This document shows, piece by piece, positions 50,318 to 59,435 of a stretch of 64,000 nt of DNA (positions are counted from its first letter, which is position 1; every line of letters starts with the position of its first letter). Source of the stretch: Vibrio breoganii (lineage in GTDB: Bacteria; Pseudomonadota; Gammaproteobacteria; Enterobacterales; Vibrionaceae); NCBI RefSeq assembly GCF_001677275.1, contig NZ_CP016177.1, positions 1,674,001 through 1,738,000 on the forward strand, in the 5' to 3' direction. The notes under the pieces were generated by a model, which was not told the origin of the DNA, did no database searches, and saw nothing but the letters and a program-made list of their open reading frames with translations. The position numbers and the translations under genes are program-made.

Positions 50318-51738
50318 TAAAATCTTTTTCCTGTTTTAAAATATATAGTTCTGTCGGGAAGTCCCGTATACCTAAACTCTTGTTTTTCTTGAGCTCCACG
50401 CGCCCGTTCCAAATCGTCAGAACTCAACCATTGCTGGCCTTTATTAGCGTTATGATGAATGCCTAAGCCTTTTAACATGTGCGTTAATCTTATCTGCCAC
50501 CAATCAAAATGGTCATGAACTATTTGTGGAGTAAGCTTCATTAACGTATATGCATCGAGGTAATCGGCTTCAAATAGAATTTCAACGAGCTCATCAGTCT
50601 TTTTAAAAATACCAAGATCAAAGTTACTTACTCTAAAGCGTTCGACCAAGATATATTGGCCTATCTCTAGAATGCATATTTCACTTTTGTCATTAAAAGG
50701 CATTGACTCCATAACAGTTACACGATGCTGGGCTAAATCTATTTGTGTTTTTAGTAGCTTTTCCGACCTAGACGTAAGTAAAAAACGTACACGGCCAAAT
50801 GAATCACTAAAATCAGACCAAAAACTCGGGCGCTTTATTAAATGATTTGCTTCACGGCTACACAACGTGGGATCGGTACGAGTTTCACTCAGCTTTTCGA
50901 ACAGCAGTTGTACCGAAGCAAAATCAGTAACATTAAAAATACTCTTAAGCTTTAGCTGGGACTCTTTCGAAAGTCGATACCAGATCGTATTTTTTGAATC
51001 AGGTAGACAGTGACCTTTTATCCATTTTTCAAATGGCGAGTCAGAGGCTATGAGTGACACTTTATTCAGTAGTCTTTCTAACTGCTCAATAGTTTGGTCT
51101 TGCTCTATTAAATCTTGACAGCTTCTCCACCAAGTCAATTGAGCTGTACTAGGGTTTTGAGGCAATGCATTCTCAGCAGCACAAGCTATTTTTGATATAT
51201 GTGAACCTTTGTATTCCATGCCTAAAGAGTCAAAGAAACTAACTATCCCCTTGCCGCTAGCGAGTATGGCGCTAGCGCCTGAGTCAAACTGGTCACTAAT
51301 CAAAAATCTGGTGATTTCTATTTGCTGTTTTGTTGTTCTTGAGAAGTTTCTAGGCAATACTCTTGGGAAACTATTCAGTAAAGCTTTGGCAACTGAAATG
51401 TAGTCTCTCGAATAACCCGAAACTAGCTTTATAGTTAGCTTGGCAAACCTTTGTTCATCTTTGCTAATAGCATTCCAGACTTCACCTACAACAGCTTGTC
51501 GAACCTCGTCATCTAAGGACTCATACTGCGATTGAGAGCGCAGTAAAATAAGCCACTCTAGCTCTGAGATCTCTCCAGATTCCTTTAACTTTTCAACAAT
51601 GCTGGTGATCGCTTTATCTGCAAAGAAAGAAGACCCTACAGCTTGCTCAGACTGGTGTTCCTGGCCTTTACCAATTAATTCAGAAAGCTTGGTGAACCTA
51701 GGCAATGCAGGCTCGATAAACCATGATCTAGGCTTCAT
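50317..51738 (-). CDS. zorC: EH-signature (ZorC-like) protein
   Basis: The 473-residue soluble protein has features I associate with the EH_Signature domain of ZorC: RPSFWSDFSDSFGRVRFLL near residue 310, the Glu-containing strand CILEIGQYILVERFR near 350, and the His-containing helix VHDHFDWWQIRLTHMLKGLG near 410. ZorC is required for type I Zorya defence and is thought to act on DNA with ZorD. It follows the MotB-like gene by 1 base and overlaps the next channel gene, so it is part of the module. The assignment rests on partial motif similarity read by eye; other EH-type families remain possible. Confidence 0.55.
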   Translation of the reverse strand: MKPRSWFIEPALPRFTKLSELIGKGQEHQSEQAVGSSFFADKAITSIVEKLKESGEISELEWLILLRSQSQYESLDDEVRQAVVGEVWNAISKDEQRFAKLTIKLVSGYSRDYISVAKALLNSFPRVLPRNFSRTTKQQIEITRFLISDQFDSGASAILASGKGIVSFFDSLGMEYKGSHISKIACAAENALPQNPSTAQLTWWRSCQDLIEQDQTIEQLERLLNKVSLIASDSPFEKWIKGHCLPDSKNTIWYRLSKESQLKLKSIFNVTDFASVQLLFEKLSETRTDPTLCSREANHLIKRPSFWSDFSDSFGRVRFLLTSRSEKLLKTQIDLAQHRVTVMESMPFNDKSEICILEIGQYILVERFRVSNFDLGIFKKTDELVEILFEADYLDAYTLMKLTPQIVHDHFDWWQIRLTHMLKGLGIHHNANKGQQWLSSDDLERARGAQEKQEFRYTGLPDRTIYFKTGKRF

Positions 51739-51739
51739 A

Positions 51740-52378
51740 TTATTTGCCCATCATCTCTGTCAAATCTCGGCTCTTGAATTCGAACCTAAACACAACCTTC
51801 CTATTTTTATAAGACGATAGCTTAGGGTCTGCATCTAAATTTCCTCGAGCGGCAGGTAGAACCTTATCGATAAATCGTCCTTTATATGGGAAGGTCATTT
51901 TTTCAATATAGGTAGTTACAACCTCTGCTCTGCTCAGACTCAGAGACATAGCTTTTCCTTTGCCTTCACCTGCGTCTGCATGCCCTTCTATAACTAGGTG
52001 CAGTACCTCTTCTGAGGTGCCATCATTTAAAAATATTGCTTGGCTATATATGGGTATCAGCTTCTTCAAGAATAACTTTGATGCATCATTAATAGCATAG
52101 CTATTCTCCGAGAAATTCAAGCCCTCTGTTAATGCCAATGACCCTGTTTGTAAGTCAACTTTGGACTTAATTCCCGCTTCATCTAGGCCCTTTTGTATCT
52201 CTTCAATAATGACAATCCGGTTACTCTTAGACTGCTCTTGATACTCATAAAGACGTGCCAAAGTTACGATTAGAAACAGGGCAAAAACCATTAACAGTCC
52301 AGCCATCAAGTCACCTATTGATAGCCAAGTGCCTGTTTCATCGATTTGTTCTTCTGATTGCTCTAAAAATGTATCCAT
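51740..52378 (-). CDS. zorB: ZorB/MotB-like OmpA-domain protein 1
   Basis: A 212-residue protein has an N-terminal membrane helix SIGDLMAGLLMVFALFLIV with the proton-carrying Asp at residue 23. It has a C-terminal OmpA/MotB domain with VIEGHADAGEGKGKAMSLSLSR, in which the usual TDN is replaced by ADA. It is shorter than the second and third MotB-like proteins. Its start overlaps the stop of the ZorA-like gene by one base. It is expected to anchor the ZorA-ZorB motor to peptidoglycan. Confidence 0.82.
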   Translation of the reverse strand: MDTFLEQSEEQIDETGTWLSIGDLMAGLLMVFALFLIVTLARLYEYQEQSKSNRIVIIEEIQKGLDEAGIKSKVDLQTGSLALTEGLNFSENSYAINDASKLFLKKLIPIYSQAIFLNDGTSEEVLHLVIEGHADAGEGKGKAMSLSLSRAEVVTTYIEKMTFPYKGRFIDKVLPAARGNLDADPKLSSYKNRKVVFRFEFKSRDLTEMMGK

Positions 52379-54879
52379 TAGACAACCAATGCACTTTCTT
52401 CTTTAAGTGAAGCTTTCTCTTGTTGAGCTTCCTCTATAACTGTACTCATAAGCTCAGCTACATAACCTAATTTGTCGTAAATACTTGAAGATGCTGCATC
52501 GAATGAAGCAAAGTATTCTTCCACCGATTGATTAGCACGCTTGAAGTAGTCATCCATTTCTGGGCGCATTTGTGATGCAACCAATGCAAACTGTGTAGAA
52601 GCTTCGCTAAATGACTTACCTAGATCTGCAACCTGACGACCAATAGATTGCTGAACTAGTTGAATTTCACTCGTCCAACTTGCTTTTTCTAAGCCTAAAG
52701 CCTTAGCCATCGACTGAACTCGTTCAGCGGCCTCGGCCAGTTGTTCATGTTGCTTATCAAGCTCTAAGAACAAAGTTCTGCGCTTTTGATATTCATCTTC
52801 AAACGCTGCTTTGAAGTTATCTACAACCTCATTTAGGCCACTCTTCTGCTCATTTAGTGACGCATCCAATAGTCTGTTTTGCTCGGTGAAGTAATGAGTA
52901 AGGTTCTGCTGGTAGTCCTCTCTGAAGCGCTCTAATTCGATTTGAACAGTTGAGGACATATCTTTAACTTTCGTATCGATATCGCCCAGGCCAGTTTCTA
53001 ATTCGTGCTTTGCACTCTTCATTAGTAATGCTGACTCCATGCCCACTCTTTTCAGGATATTCGCCTGTTCATCAAACATAGATTTTGAATCAGCAATAAT
53101 GGCCGAGAATGACTTAGTTTGTTGCTCGATAGACTCGTTGCCTAGCACAACAATTCCTTTAACTTCTTCTGAAATAGCAGACAGGGCCTGTGTACTATTA
53201 TCAGCAAACTCATTCAAAGAGCGATCCATTGAATCTGCGAAATCACCAAGTTTAACTAGAGTTTGCTTTTCAAAGTTCACTACCGTTTCGGTGGCCTTAG
53301 ACATTTCCTGAACAGAGTTAACCACATTTTGGTTTAGCTCATCCGTTACATCAGCAAAGCGAGATACGACCTTATTTGTGTCACTCAGTTCATTGGTAAC
53401 AGGCTTAACAACCTCTTCACCCATTTTCTCTACAAGGTGCTCAAACTCTGCCATTCTCGACTTAGAAAGATCTTCTATACTAGCAACCGTTGACGCTGAA
53501 TGAATGTTGATTTCTTCTAGCTTAGAGAAAATTGGAGTTGAAATTACGTCGGCAAGAGCCTCGCGTAGCTGCGAGTCTGACATTTGATCCTCAAGTAATT
53601 TGTCTGTGTTTAAGACACCTTGAGCAATACTATTTTCAACTAAAGTGTCAATTCCACCCAATTTAGTAGTTATGCCTTCCGAAGTTGATTGCAAAGCTGA
53701 TAGCTTTTGAAGTAGAGGGTGTTGCAGCTCATGTTGCAATGCATCTACCAACTGAGCTTGTGTGAGAGGCTCAGCGCTTTGCTGTGTCAACGTTCCAAGC
53801 ACTTCTGACATTGCAAACATAGCGGTGTTTATCTGTTGAGATTCATGAGCTACTTGCTCTAAAGCGGAAACTGTTGGGGCGGTTACCTTCGCTTCCAAAC
53901 TCTCACCTAAAACCTCTGGAGTAATACTGTTATCAACCAAAGTATCAATTCCAGATAATTTACTTGTAATATTTGATAGGTCTTGTCGCAACGGTTCAGT
54001 CACACCACTTTCAATTGCGGAACCGACATGTTGAGCAAGAGATTTCCCAAGTACATCTTCGTCTTGTTTTAGGGATAAGAGTGTAGAGATCAGGTCTTTA
54101 TGTAGCGCAGATATCCCCTGCTCTAGCGTTCTGGTATTTTGTTCTGAAAATCGCTCATATTGTTCACCTGTGAGCGCTGAAGGCTTATTGATTAGTGATT
54201 GCAATGCGTCAACAAGCTTAGAGAAGTCAGCCAGTTCATTTTTACTATCTTTTTGATGTTCAACTAGCTGGTGTAAGAGATCACTCCCCGATACTAGTTT
54301 AGAGTTCTGTTGGATTTTAAGAAGTTTCTCATTTCGACTTTTTGCTTGCGAAGCAATCAACCACGACAGTACTCCCATAAAAACAAAGCTTGCCCCCATA
54401 CCTGCTATAGAAGTTTGAAAAGCAGTACCTAGGCCTTCAATTAGTCCCATAGCCTTTGATACTAATTGATCTGAACTAGCACCAATACCGTCAAGAGACC
54501 CTAAGCCAATAGTAATACCAAAGAAAGTACCCAAGATACCGATAGTCGTCAGGATAGCCGGTACTGATTTAAATGCCGCGCTACTAAAAGAAGGTACCAT
54601 CATGTCTGCAGGACGCAACAATAGTACCGCAGAGCCCTCAAACGACACCTTTTTACCGTTCTTGCTAGTATGTGTGGCACATGATTGACTCGCCAATGCT
54701 TGAGCTTTTTCGCTCAATTGATTGATTGGCATGTTTCTACTGGTGCTTATTTCTTCAAAAGAATCTGAAATTTGGCCAATGGTTTCCTTATATTTAGCTT
54801 GAGCACTGTAGAGCCTAGATAAGCACCAGATCAGTAATACAACGGTAACGGCGATGAAAATAATATTAATTAAAGGCAT
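52378..54879 (-). CDS. zorA: ZorA-like MotA-family channel protein 1
   Basis: This 833-residue protein begins with a membrane helix (about 3-25), then shows the MotA/TolQ/ExbB double helix: PAILTTIGILGTFFGITIGL near 108-128 and TAFQTSIAGMGASFVFMGVL near 155-175. From about 200 to 833 it is coiled coil, much longer than the 630-residue homologue in this operon. That is the ZorA plan, in which the tail is thought to relay the phage signal to cytoplasmic effectors. Its start lies inside the 3' end of the small gene upstream (10-base overlap). Confidence 0.82.
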   Translation of the reverse strand: MPLINIIFIAVTVVLLIWCLSRLYSAQAKYKETIGQISDSFEEISTSRNMPINQLSEKAQALASQSCATHTSKNGKKVSFEGSAVLLLRPADMMVPSFSSAAFKSVPAILTTIGILGTFFGITIGLGSLDGIGASSDQLVSKAMGLIEGLGTAFQTSIAGMGASFVFMGVLSWLIASQAKSRNEKLLKIQQNSKLVSGSDLLHQLVEHQKDSKNELADFSKLVDALQSLINKPSALTGEQYERFSEQNTRTLEQGISALHKDLISTLLSLKQDEDVLGKSLAQHVGSAIESGVTEPLRQDLSNITSKLSGIDTLVDNSITPEVLGESLEAKVTAPTVSALEQVAHESQQINTAMFAMSEVLGTLTQQSAEPLTQAQLVDALQHELQHPLLQKLSALQSTSEGITTKLGGIDTLVENSIAQGVLNTDKLLEDQMSDSQLREALADVISTPIFSKLEEINIHSASTVASIEDLSKSRMAEFEHLVEKMGEEVVKPVTNELSDTNKVVSRFADVTDELNQNVVNSVQEMSKATETVVNFEKQTLVKLGDFADSMDRSLNEFADNSTQALSAISEEVKGIVVLGNESIEQQTKSFSAIIADSKSMFDEQANILKRVGMESALLMKSAKHELETGLGDIDTKVKDMSSTVQIELERFREDYQQNLTHYFTEQNRLLDASLNEQKSGLNEVVDNFKAAFEDEYQKRRTLFLELDKQHEQLAEAAERVQSMAKALGLEKASWTSEIQLVQQSIGRQVADLGKSFSEASTQFALVASQMRPEMDDYFKRANQSVEEYFASFDAASSSIYDKLGYVAELMSTVIEEAQQEKASLKEESALVV

Positions 54880-55229
54880 AGTTCATTCTTTGGTTGTGTT
54901 GCGCTTCGAAACTCGGTTTCAGTCAAAAGGTTTTGTAGAAGGTATCTAGGTATGTGCTCAGCATTCCATTTAATGTCTCCATCGGAAGAGAGCACTGCTC
55001 GTTCGCCAAATCTAACGCTAAATACCTCTCCATCAGGATGGTTTTCTAAATCAGCTTTGAACCAGACTAACTTGGGGTAAGTCCGGTAAAACTCTACTTG
55101 CCAAGCTGACTTTTGTTCTTGTAACTGCTTGGCAATATGCTGATTTACATATGGATCACTATCATCCCCAGCGGTCTTCCAAGCTCGATTTATGGCTGTT
55201 ATTCGTTGTACGAAATCATCTAAAGTCAT
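54870..55229 (-). CDS. Small leading protein of the Zorya-like operon
   Basis: A 119-residue soluble protein starts at ATG 55229 (MTLDDFVQRITAINRAWKTA). The three-base-longer frame starts at TTG. It has no signal, helix bundle or motif that I recognise. It is the first gene of the operon, and its 3' end overlaps zorA by 10 bases. The IS insertion begins 60-70 bases upstream, so this gene now lies close behind foreign DNA. Function unknown; a regulator, an adaptor or an antitoxin-like accessory would fit, none of them supported by a motif. Confidence 0.6.
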   Translation of the reverse strand: MTLDDFVQRITAINRAWKTAGDDSDPYVNQHIAKQLQEQKSAWQVEFYRTYPKLVWFKADLENHPDGEVFSVRFGERAVLSSDGDIKWNAEHIPRYLLQNLLTETEFRSATQPKNELCL

Positions 55230-55285
55230 CAAGATCTCTTAAAGGTTTAGGAGCTAAATTAGTTACTTCATATGCATTGAGATAG

Positions 55286-56543
55286 CTATTCACCCCAGGG
55301 TGACCGCATGAGTGCCTAGTTTTTCACCACTCGAGTAAAACCAGCACTTAATACTGCCTCTAGCATCGATGTATTCATCATGCAGCGCTTTTGCTTACCA
55401 ACAATGCTTAGCTTGGTTGGCTCTTCTCGGAGCATGTTCAAGCTCATATGACGTAGGCATGATAGGTTCTCTGCACCGTGATCTTTGTATATCAGGCATG
55501 CATCTTCATTCATGGTGACATCAAGTACCCAGTGCATTGACTCTATGCCCCAATGTTCTCTGACAGCCATAGCAGCTTGCTCTGCACTAAGCTCTTTGGA
55601 GCTGATGTAATAACGGTACTCTAGGTCGACAGATTTATCTTTCTCAAGGCGAAAGTTTTCAACCATCACAATGCTCTTCAAGCCTTTCCAGCGAGAGAAA
55701 TTACCTTCAAGTTTTGCACTGTCAAAAACATAGCATTGACGAGACTCTATACGGCCATGTCCTTGCTCAAGAGAGATGTTATCAGCCACATTGGCTCGCT
55801 GAGAAGAGAATGCCTTTTCTATTGCTTGTCGGAGTTTTCCTTGGTTGCTCTTTACGGCAAGCAGGTAGTCTCCACCTTGATCTACAATGGCTTTAGCAAT
55901 CTTGGTTTGACAGGCCATAGCATCAATAGTTACTAGGGCCCCCTTGATATCGAGCATCTTTATCAATTCAGGGATCGCTGTAATTTCATTGCTTTTTTGT
56001 TCGGTTTTTAGCTGTCCCAGTACGAGCTTGTTGGACGACGCATAAGCACTAATCATATGAATGGTGCTCGTCCTGTCTTCACGATTATATGAGCCGCGAA
56101 GTGTTTTTCCATCAATCGCAATCACTTGACCTTCGGTGAGAGTATGAATTGATGACATCCAGTTAATGAAGCACTCATGGAACTGTTCGGGTTCAATGGT
56201 AGAGATGATACGAGCTATTGTGTCATCAGCAGGAATACCATTCAAAAACAAGTCATTACGCTTAAACCAATCATGATGACCGAGAATGTATTCACGAATA
56301 TCGAACCAACCTTTCGCGCCTGCAATCACTGCACATAGCGAGCCAAAAAGGACTTCAAACAGGCAATATGTGACCTTTGCACCTTGGCGTTGGTCGATAA
56401 TCGTTTGAAAATGTTCTTTGAAGTGGTCAATGTGCATGATGCTCTCCCTAAAAAGGGAGTATATGATCACAGCTAAATGTGATCGTCAAATCAATCGTGA
56501 TTTTGATTGAAAAACGTTCACGATCTCACCCTGCTATTCACCC
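55286..56543 (-). mobile_element. ISAs1-family insertion with 10-bp target duplication
   Basis: The element is 55296-56533 (1238 bp) with CAGGGTGA at both ends as inverted repeats. The 10-bp duplication CTATTCACCC flanks it at 55286-55295 and 56534-56543, so this insertion is recent enough to keep an exact duplication. The transposase is transcribed on the same strand as the Zorya-like operon it faces. Removing the IS restores an imperfect inverted repeat in the leader (TCATATGCATTGAG with CTCAAACTGCATATGA). Confidence 0.85.
55316..56437 (-). CDS. ISAs1-family transposase
   Basis: A 373-residue DDE transposase of the ISAs1 family includes the AKGWFDIREYILGH segment, the catalytic QVIAIDGKTLRGSYNR and the REHWGIESMHWVLDVTMNED region near 295-325. 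ATG 56437 is chosen because family members begin MHIDHF-like; the track start is 11 codons upstream. It is intact, so the element may still be active. Confidence 0.9.
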   Translation of the reverse strand: MHIDHFKEHFQTIIDQRQGAKVTYCLFEVLFGSLCAVIAGAKGWFDIREYILGHHDWFKRNDLFLNGIPADDTIARIISTIEPEQFHECFINWMSSIHTLTEGQVIAIDGKTLRGSYNREDRTSTIHMISAYASSNKLVLGQLKTEQKSNEITAIPELIKMLDIKGALVTIDAMACQTKIAKAIVDQGGDYLLAVKSNQGKLRQAIEKAFSSQRANVADNISLEQGHGRIESRQCYVFDSAKLEGNFSRWKGLKSIVMVENFRLEKDKSVDLEYRYYISSKELSAEQAAMAVREHWGIESMHWVLDVTMNEDACLIYKDHGAENLSCLRHMSLNMLREEPTKLSIVGKQKRCMMNTSMLEAVLSAGFTRVVKN

Positions 56544-56905
56544 TGAGACAGACAACTCAAACTGCATATGATTCAACACAACACCATAAAACACCGAGTG
56601 AACAAGTAGCTTAATGACAATACCGACAAATACTGTCTCTAATATAAGTGTTTAGGCAGATGCACTTTATATACATTCACTAAAATTATGGGAATAACCA
56701 AAATTACAAATCGATATCGTCCTTAACCACCAGGGTTCAAGGCTAATGAGGTAGTTATCACTATTTGCAAAGCTTCGATATTGCCTTTAGCTAAAACCAT
56801 TGGCGATTCTATATCAATGGCTATCAGTTATAATTACCAATTGGTGCCAGTGCCGTTTAAAAGTTTTAATGTTTGAATCTGGAGAAATCTTTCCAAACGC
56901 TCGAG

Positions 56906-57241
56906 TTAGAACTCGAATAAATAGCGGTTCAGCTCATCTAGCTCGTATTGGTTATTAATTTTCAAGCGCACGGCCGCCTCACCCTTTGCAAGACCCGGCG
57001 ATGCGTATGTATTACTATGTCTGCCTTTTTCAGGGGGATAGACTGCCTTTTCAATGCTAGATATTGCATCTAAATCATCGTTATAAGGTAGCCATACAAT
57101 AGCGTACTCATCATCTCTAGGCTGGTCTTGTTGAACAACAATTCCAAAGCCGGAAGTAATGTTCCAAGCAAACGCTTTCTTTGTTTCTCGCTCAGGAGCT
57201 CCTAATTTACTTGTGATAAGTTCGATCGTTCTAATTTTCAT
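56906..57241 (-). CDS. Small protein of unknown function
   Basis: A 111-residue soluble protein starts MKIRTIELITSKLGAPERET. It contains AFAWNITSGFGIVVQQDQPR and AIVWLPYNDDLD, which suggest a compact beta-sheet domain. A strong ribosome site AAAGGAG lies before the start. I do not recognise the family. It stands alone in the remnant zone; the gap on its left (56544-56905) shows nothing else I can support. Confidence 0.6.
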   Translation of the reverse strand: MKIRTIELITSKLGAPERETKKAFAWNITSGFGIVVQQDQPRDDEYAIVWLPYNDDLDAISSIEKAVYPPEKGRHSNTYASPGLAKGEAAVRLKINNQYELDELNRYLFEF

Positions 57242-57692
57242 TGAAAACTCCTTTGCATCAATTCAGACAATCAGTCTAACTCTGCCTAGGAATTATGGAG
57301 TTTTGTAAGTTGGTAAACTAGTAATTAAACAGATATTTATCTAAAGATACGTGGTTTATCCATCACTAACTCTCACTAAAGTGGTGCACTGTAGTGCAAA
57401 AAAAACGTCCAAAATAATCAGACGGATATTACATTCAAATTTAATGTCGTTCTTACCAAGTCACGCCAACATTGAACGAAATTCAAGCTAATTGAATCAT
57501 TATTTGCGCGCATTTTACACAAACGGTACGTAGCATGCAATGTTGATCAGGGACGAAGAATTTAAAATTTTATACTTGAGTAAGGCAAAGCTTGGAATAT
57601 CTGAAATTCGCTGAAAACCCTTCTGAAAATTTTTCCAACTCAAGAACACTTTCTGGCAAAGAACAATACTCTAAAGTTCAATCATTCTGACA

Positions 57693-57708
57693 TTTGTAAG
57701 CTTACAAA
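57693..57708. repeat. 16-bp palindrome TTTGTAAGCTTACAAA
   Basis: This perfect palindrome lies in the 639-base gap 57242-57880, in which I see no gene. It shares the TAAGCTTA centre with palindromes at 30961, 40698 and 45550. Confidence 0.45.
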
Positions 57709-57880
57709 GGCTGAATTGGTACAACCGATGTGATTATTGAGTAACTGGCACAGCAGTTAATGTTTGTGTATGAAGGAATGACTCTACGCAACAGATCTGT
57801 CTTACTGACGTGGATTCGCAGTCTTGGATGTGAAAATCTAAGATGAAGTCGCTCTGACTCTGAGGGATCTCCACATCTTT

Positions 57881-58320
57881 TCACTGGAACTTTGCCGCAC
57901 TTATCGCTTGCAGGCCTTCTACAGCTGAGGCGAGATCCTTCCCGCTAAATGAGTAAGCCTCTGTTCCTATCACCTCTTTACCAAGATAAAAGTAGGAAAG
58001 TACCGGGCGTGTTCGAATCGTATTTGCTTGAAAATCCTTGTAGTAACCTTTGATAAAAGCCAAATTACCTACTATCAACAAAGCAAATTGAGTCAACGTG
58101 CCTATCATCAATAAGATTTCAACACGCTTGGGACATTCACTACCACTGAAGTGAAGAGCCAACCCATATCGTTCATTTTTAGTATCTCGAAAGCCCTCTT
58201 CAATCGACATCCGTTGGGTATATAGGGCTACGACACGCTCTGCTAACCAAGTTTCTTCCGGTATATTAGAGACGAGGAACCATGGCTCTCTTTCACCTTT
58301 GGTATGGGATAAATGGTAAT
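57881..58320 (-). pseudogene. IS4-family transposase remnant
   Basis: The frame reads LSHTKGEREPWFLVSNIPEE, continues through WLAERVVALYTQRMSIEEGFRDTKNERYGL, and ends GLQAISAAKFQ. IEEGFRDTKN is the C-terminal catalytic Glu region (YREK-like) of IS4-family DDE transposases. Only the C-terminal part of the gene remains; the N-terminal catalytic Asp motifs are absent. Confidence 0.7.
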
Positions 58321-58379
58321 ATAAAAGTAAGCGCCAATACGCTGAGTTATTGCTTACAGTAGAACTACACTATTATCTT

Positions 58380-58620
58380 GTAAGCGTTCATGCTTACGAC
58401 ATTACAAACAAAATCAAAATTCTCATCTACACCGCCTATAGCCTCAGATATCAACGAAGCGAATGCTTTGATCGTCGAGCTTTGGAAGCAATTGCGCCAT
58501 TATGAAGACAAGCTAAAAACCAACAGCGCTAATTCTTCCAAATCTCCCCCATCCGATGGACCTAAAGAGCAAGCAGAACGAAAAAAGCTCAAAGCCCTAA
58601 TGTTCGCAATCCGATAGGAG
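58380..58620 (+). pseudogene. IS66-family transposase remnant
   Basis: The sequence begins GTAAGCGTTCATGCTTACG, typical of an IS66 terminal repeat. The frame then encodes LIVELWKQLRHYEDKLKTNS and ANSSKSPPSDG, the N-terminal signature of IS66 TnpC. It ends at a stop after about 75 residues; a complete protein would be about 500. The following bases to 58796 hold no gene I can support. Confidence 0.7.
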
Positions 58621-58796
58621 CTAAACAAGGTCACAAATGGCATTAACCTCACCCCCGATGAGACCTACTTCGGCAGGCAGAAATACGTAGTATGGGCTGC
58701 TGTAGCAACCACTTAAGGGATTAGCTTATGTGTCCACCCATTGGGGGCCACTTCTCCTTGTTATTCGAGCTCTGACCGCTTGCGATACTATTACTA

Positions 58797-59321
58797 GTGT
58801 CACAGACCATCTCTATTCAAAGCACACCTTCCAAAAAATGTTACAGGTCTAGAACTAAACTTAAGAACGGAGAGTATCGACGGTGGTTTCTACCACTATT
58901 CACATGGATTGAAAAACACGATGGGAATTGTCAGCGCATCGCACACGGGCACCGCTCACCGATTGAATTGATAGTGAATGGAGAACGCGACAGATATCGA
59001 GAAGCTGAGTTCGCATCTCGCTGGGAAGACATCTATCTGGGTTCGCAGGAAGATCAGGTGCCTGTTGCTGAATTATCGTTAAGTACTCGCTCTGATGAAA
59101 TCAGTGATCAAAGCCACTATGCCTTTAAATACAATGCCCCGCAGGGTGAATTTGAGCTAGCTATTCCTAAAGTTGAGACTGAGGTACTTCAGTCAGACAC
59201 CACCATAGAACTTTTGGTGAACTTTTTTGCTGATGAGGTAAATAAGGATTTGTCTACGGCGCAAACTCTTAAAGTTGTTGCCTATGAAGGTGTTGGTAAA
59301 GGAGCAGTTGCATTTCGCTGA
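58797..59321 (+). pseudogene. Truncated QueD-like (6-pyruvoyl-tetrahydropterin synthase-type) gene
   Basis: The frame begins at GTG without a good ribosome site and continues RRWFLPLFTWIEKHDGNCQR, then IAHGHRSPIELIVNGERDRY, ending EGVGKGAVAFR. The AHGHRSP box and the W(E/Q)DIYLGS(Q/R)ED pattern resemble the C-terminal half of a 280-residue 6-pyruvoyl-tetrahydropterin synthase-like protein of vibrios. The N-terminal half is missing, so I call it a broken copy. Its start could be a different upstream fusion. Confidence 0.55.
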
Positions 59322-59435
59322 TTCTTAGTCTGTGTTAGCGCAGATATGTCCTCAACGCTGAACCGTTCATTAAGATTATCGCCTTACAATACGACGGCCG
59401 ACTAGAGTAACTTCAATCACACCCCCTACCTGCTA

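Noticed and set aside
58797..59340. Integron attC site
   Set aside because: No GTTRRRY core with a paired RYYYAAC was found in this region.
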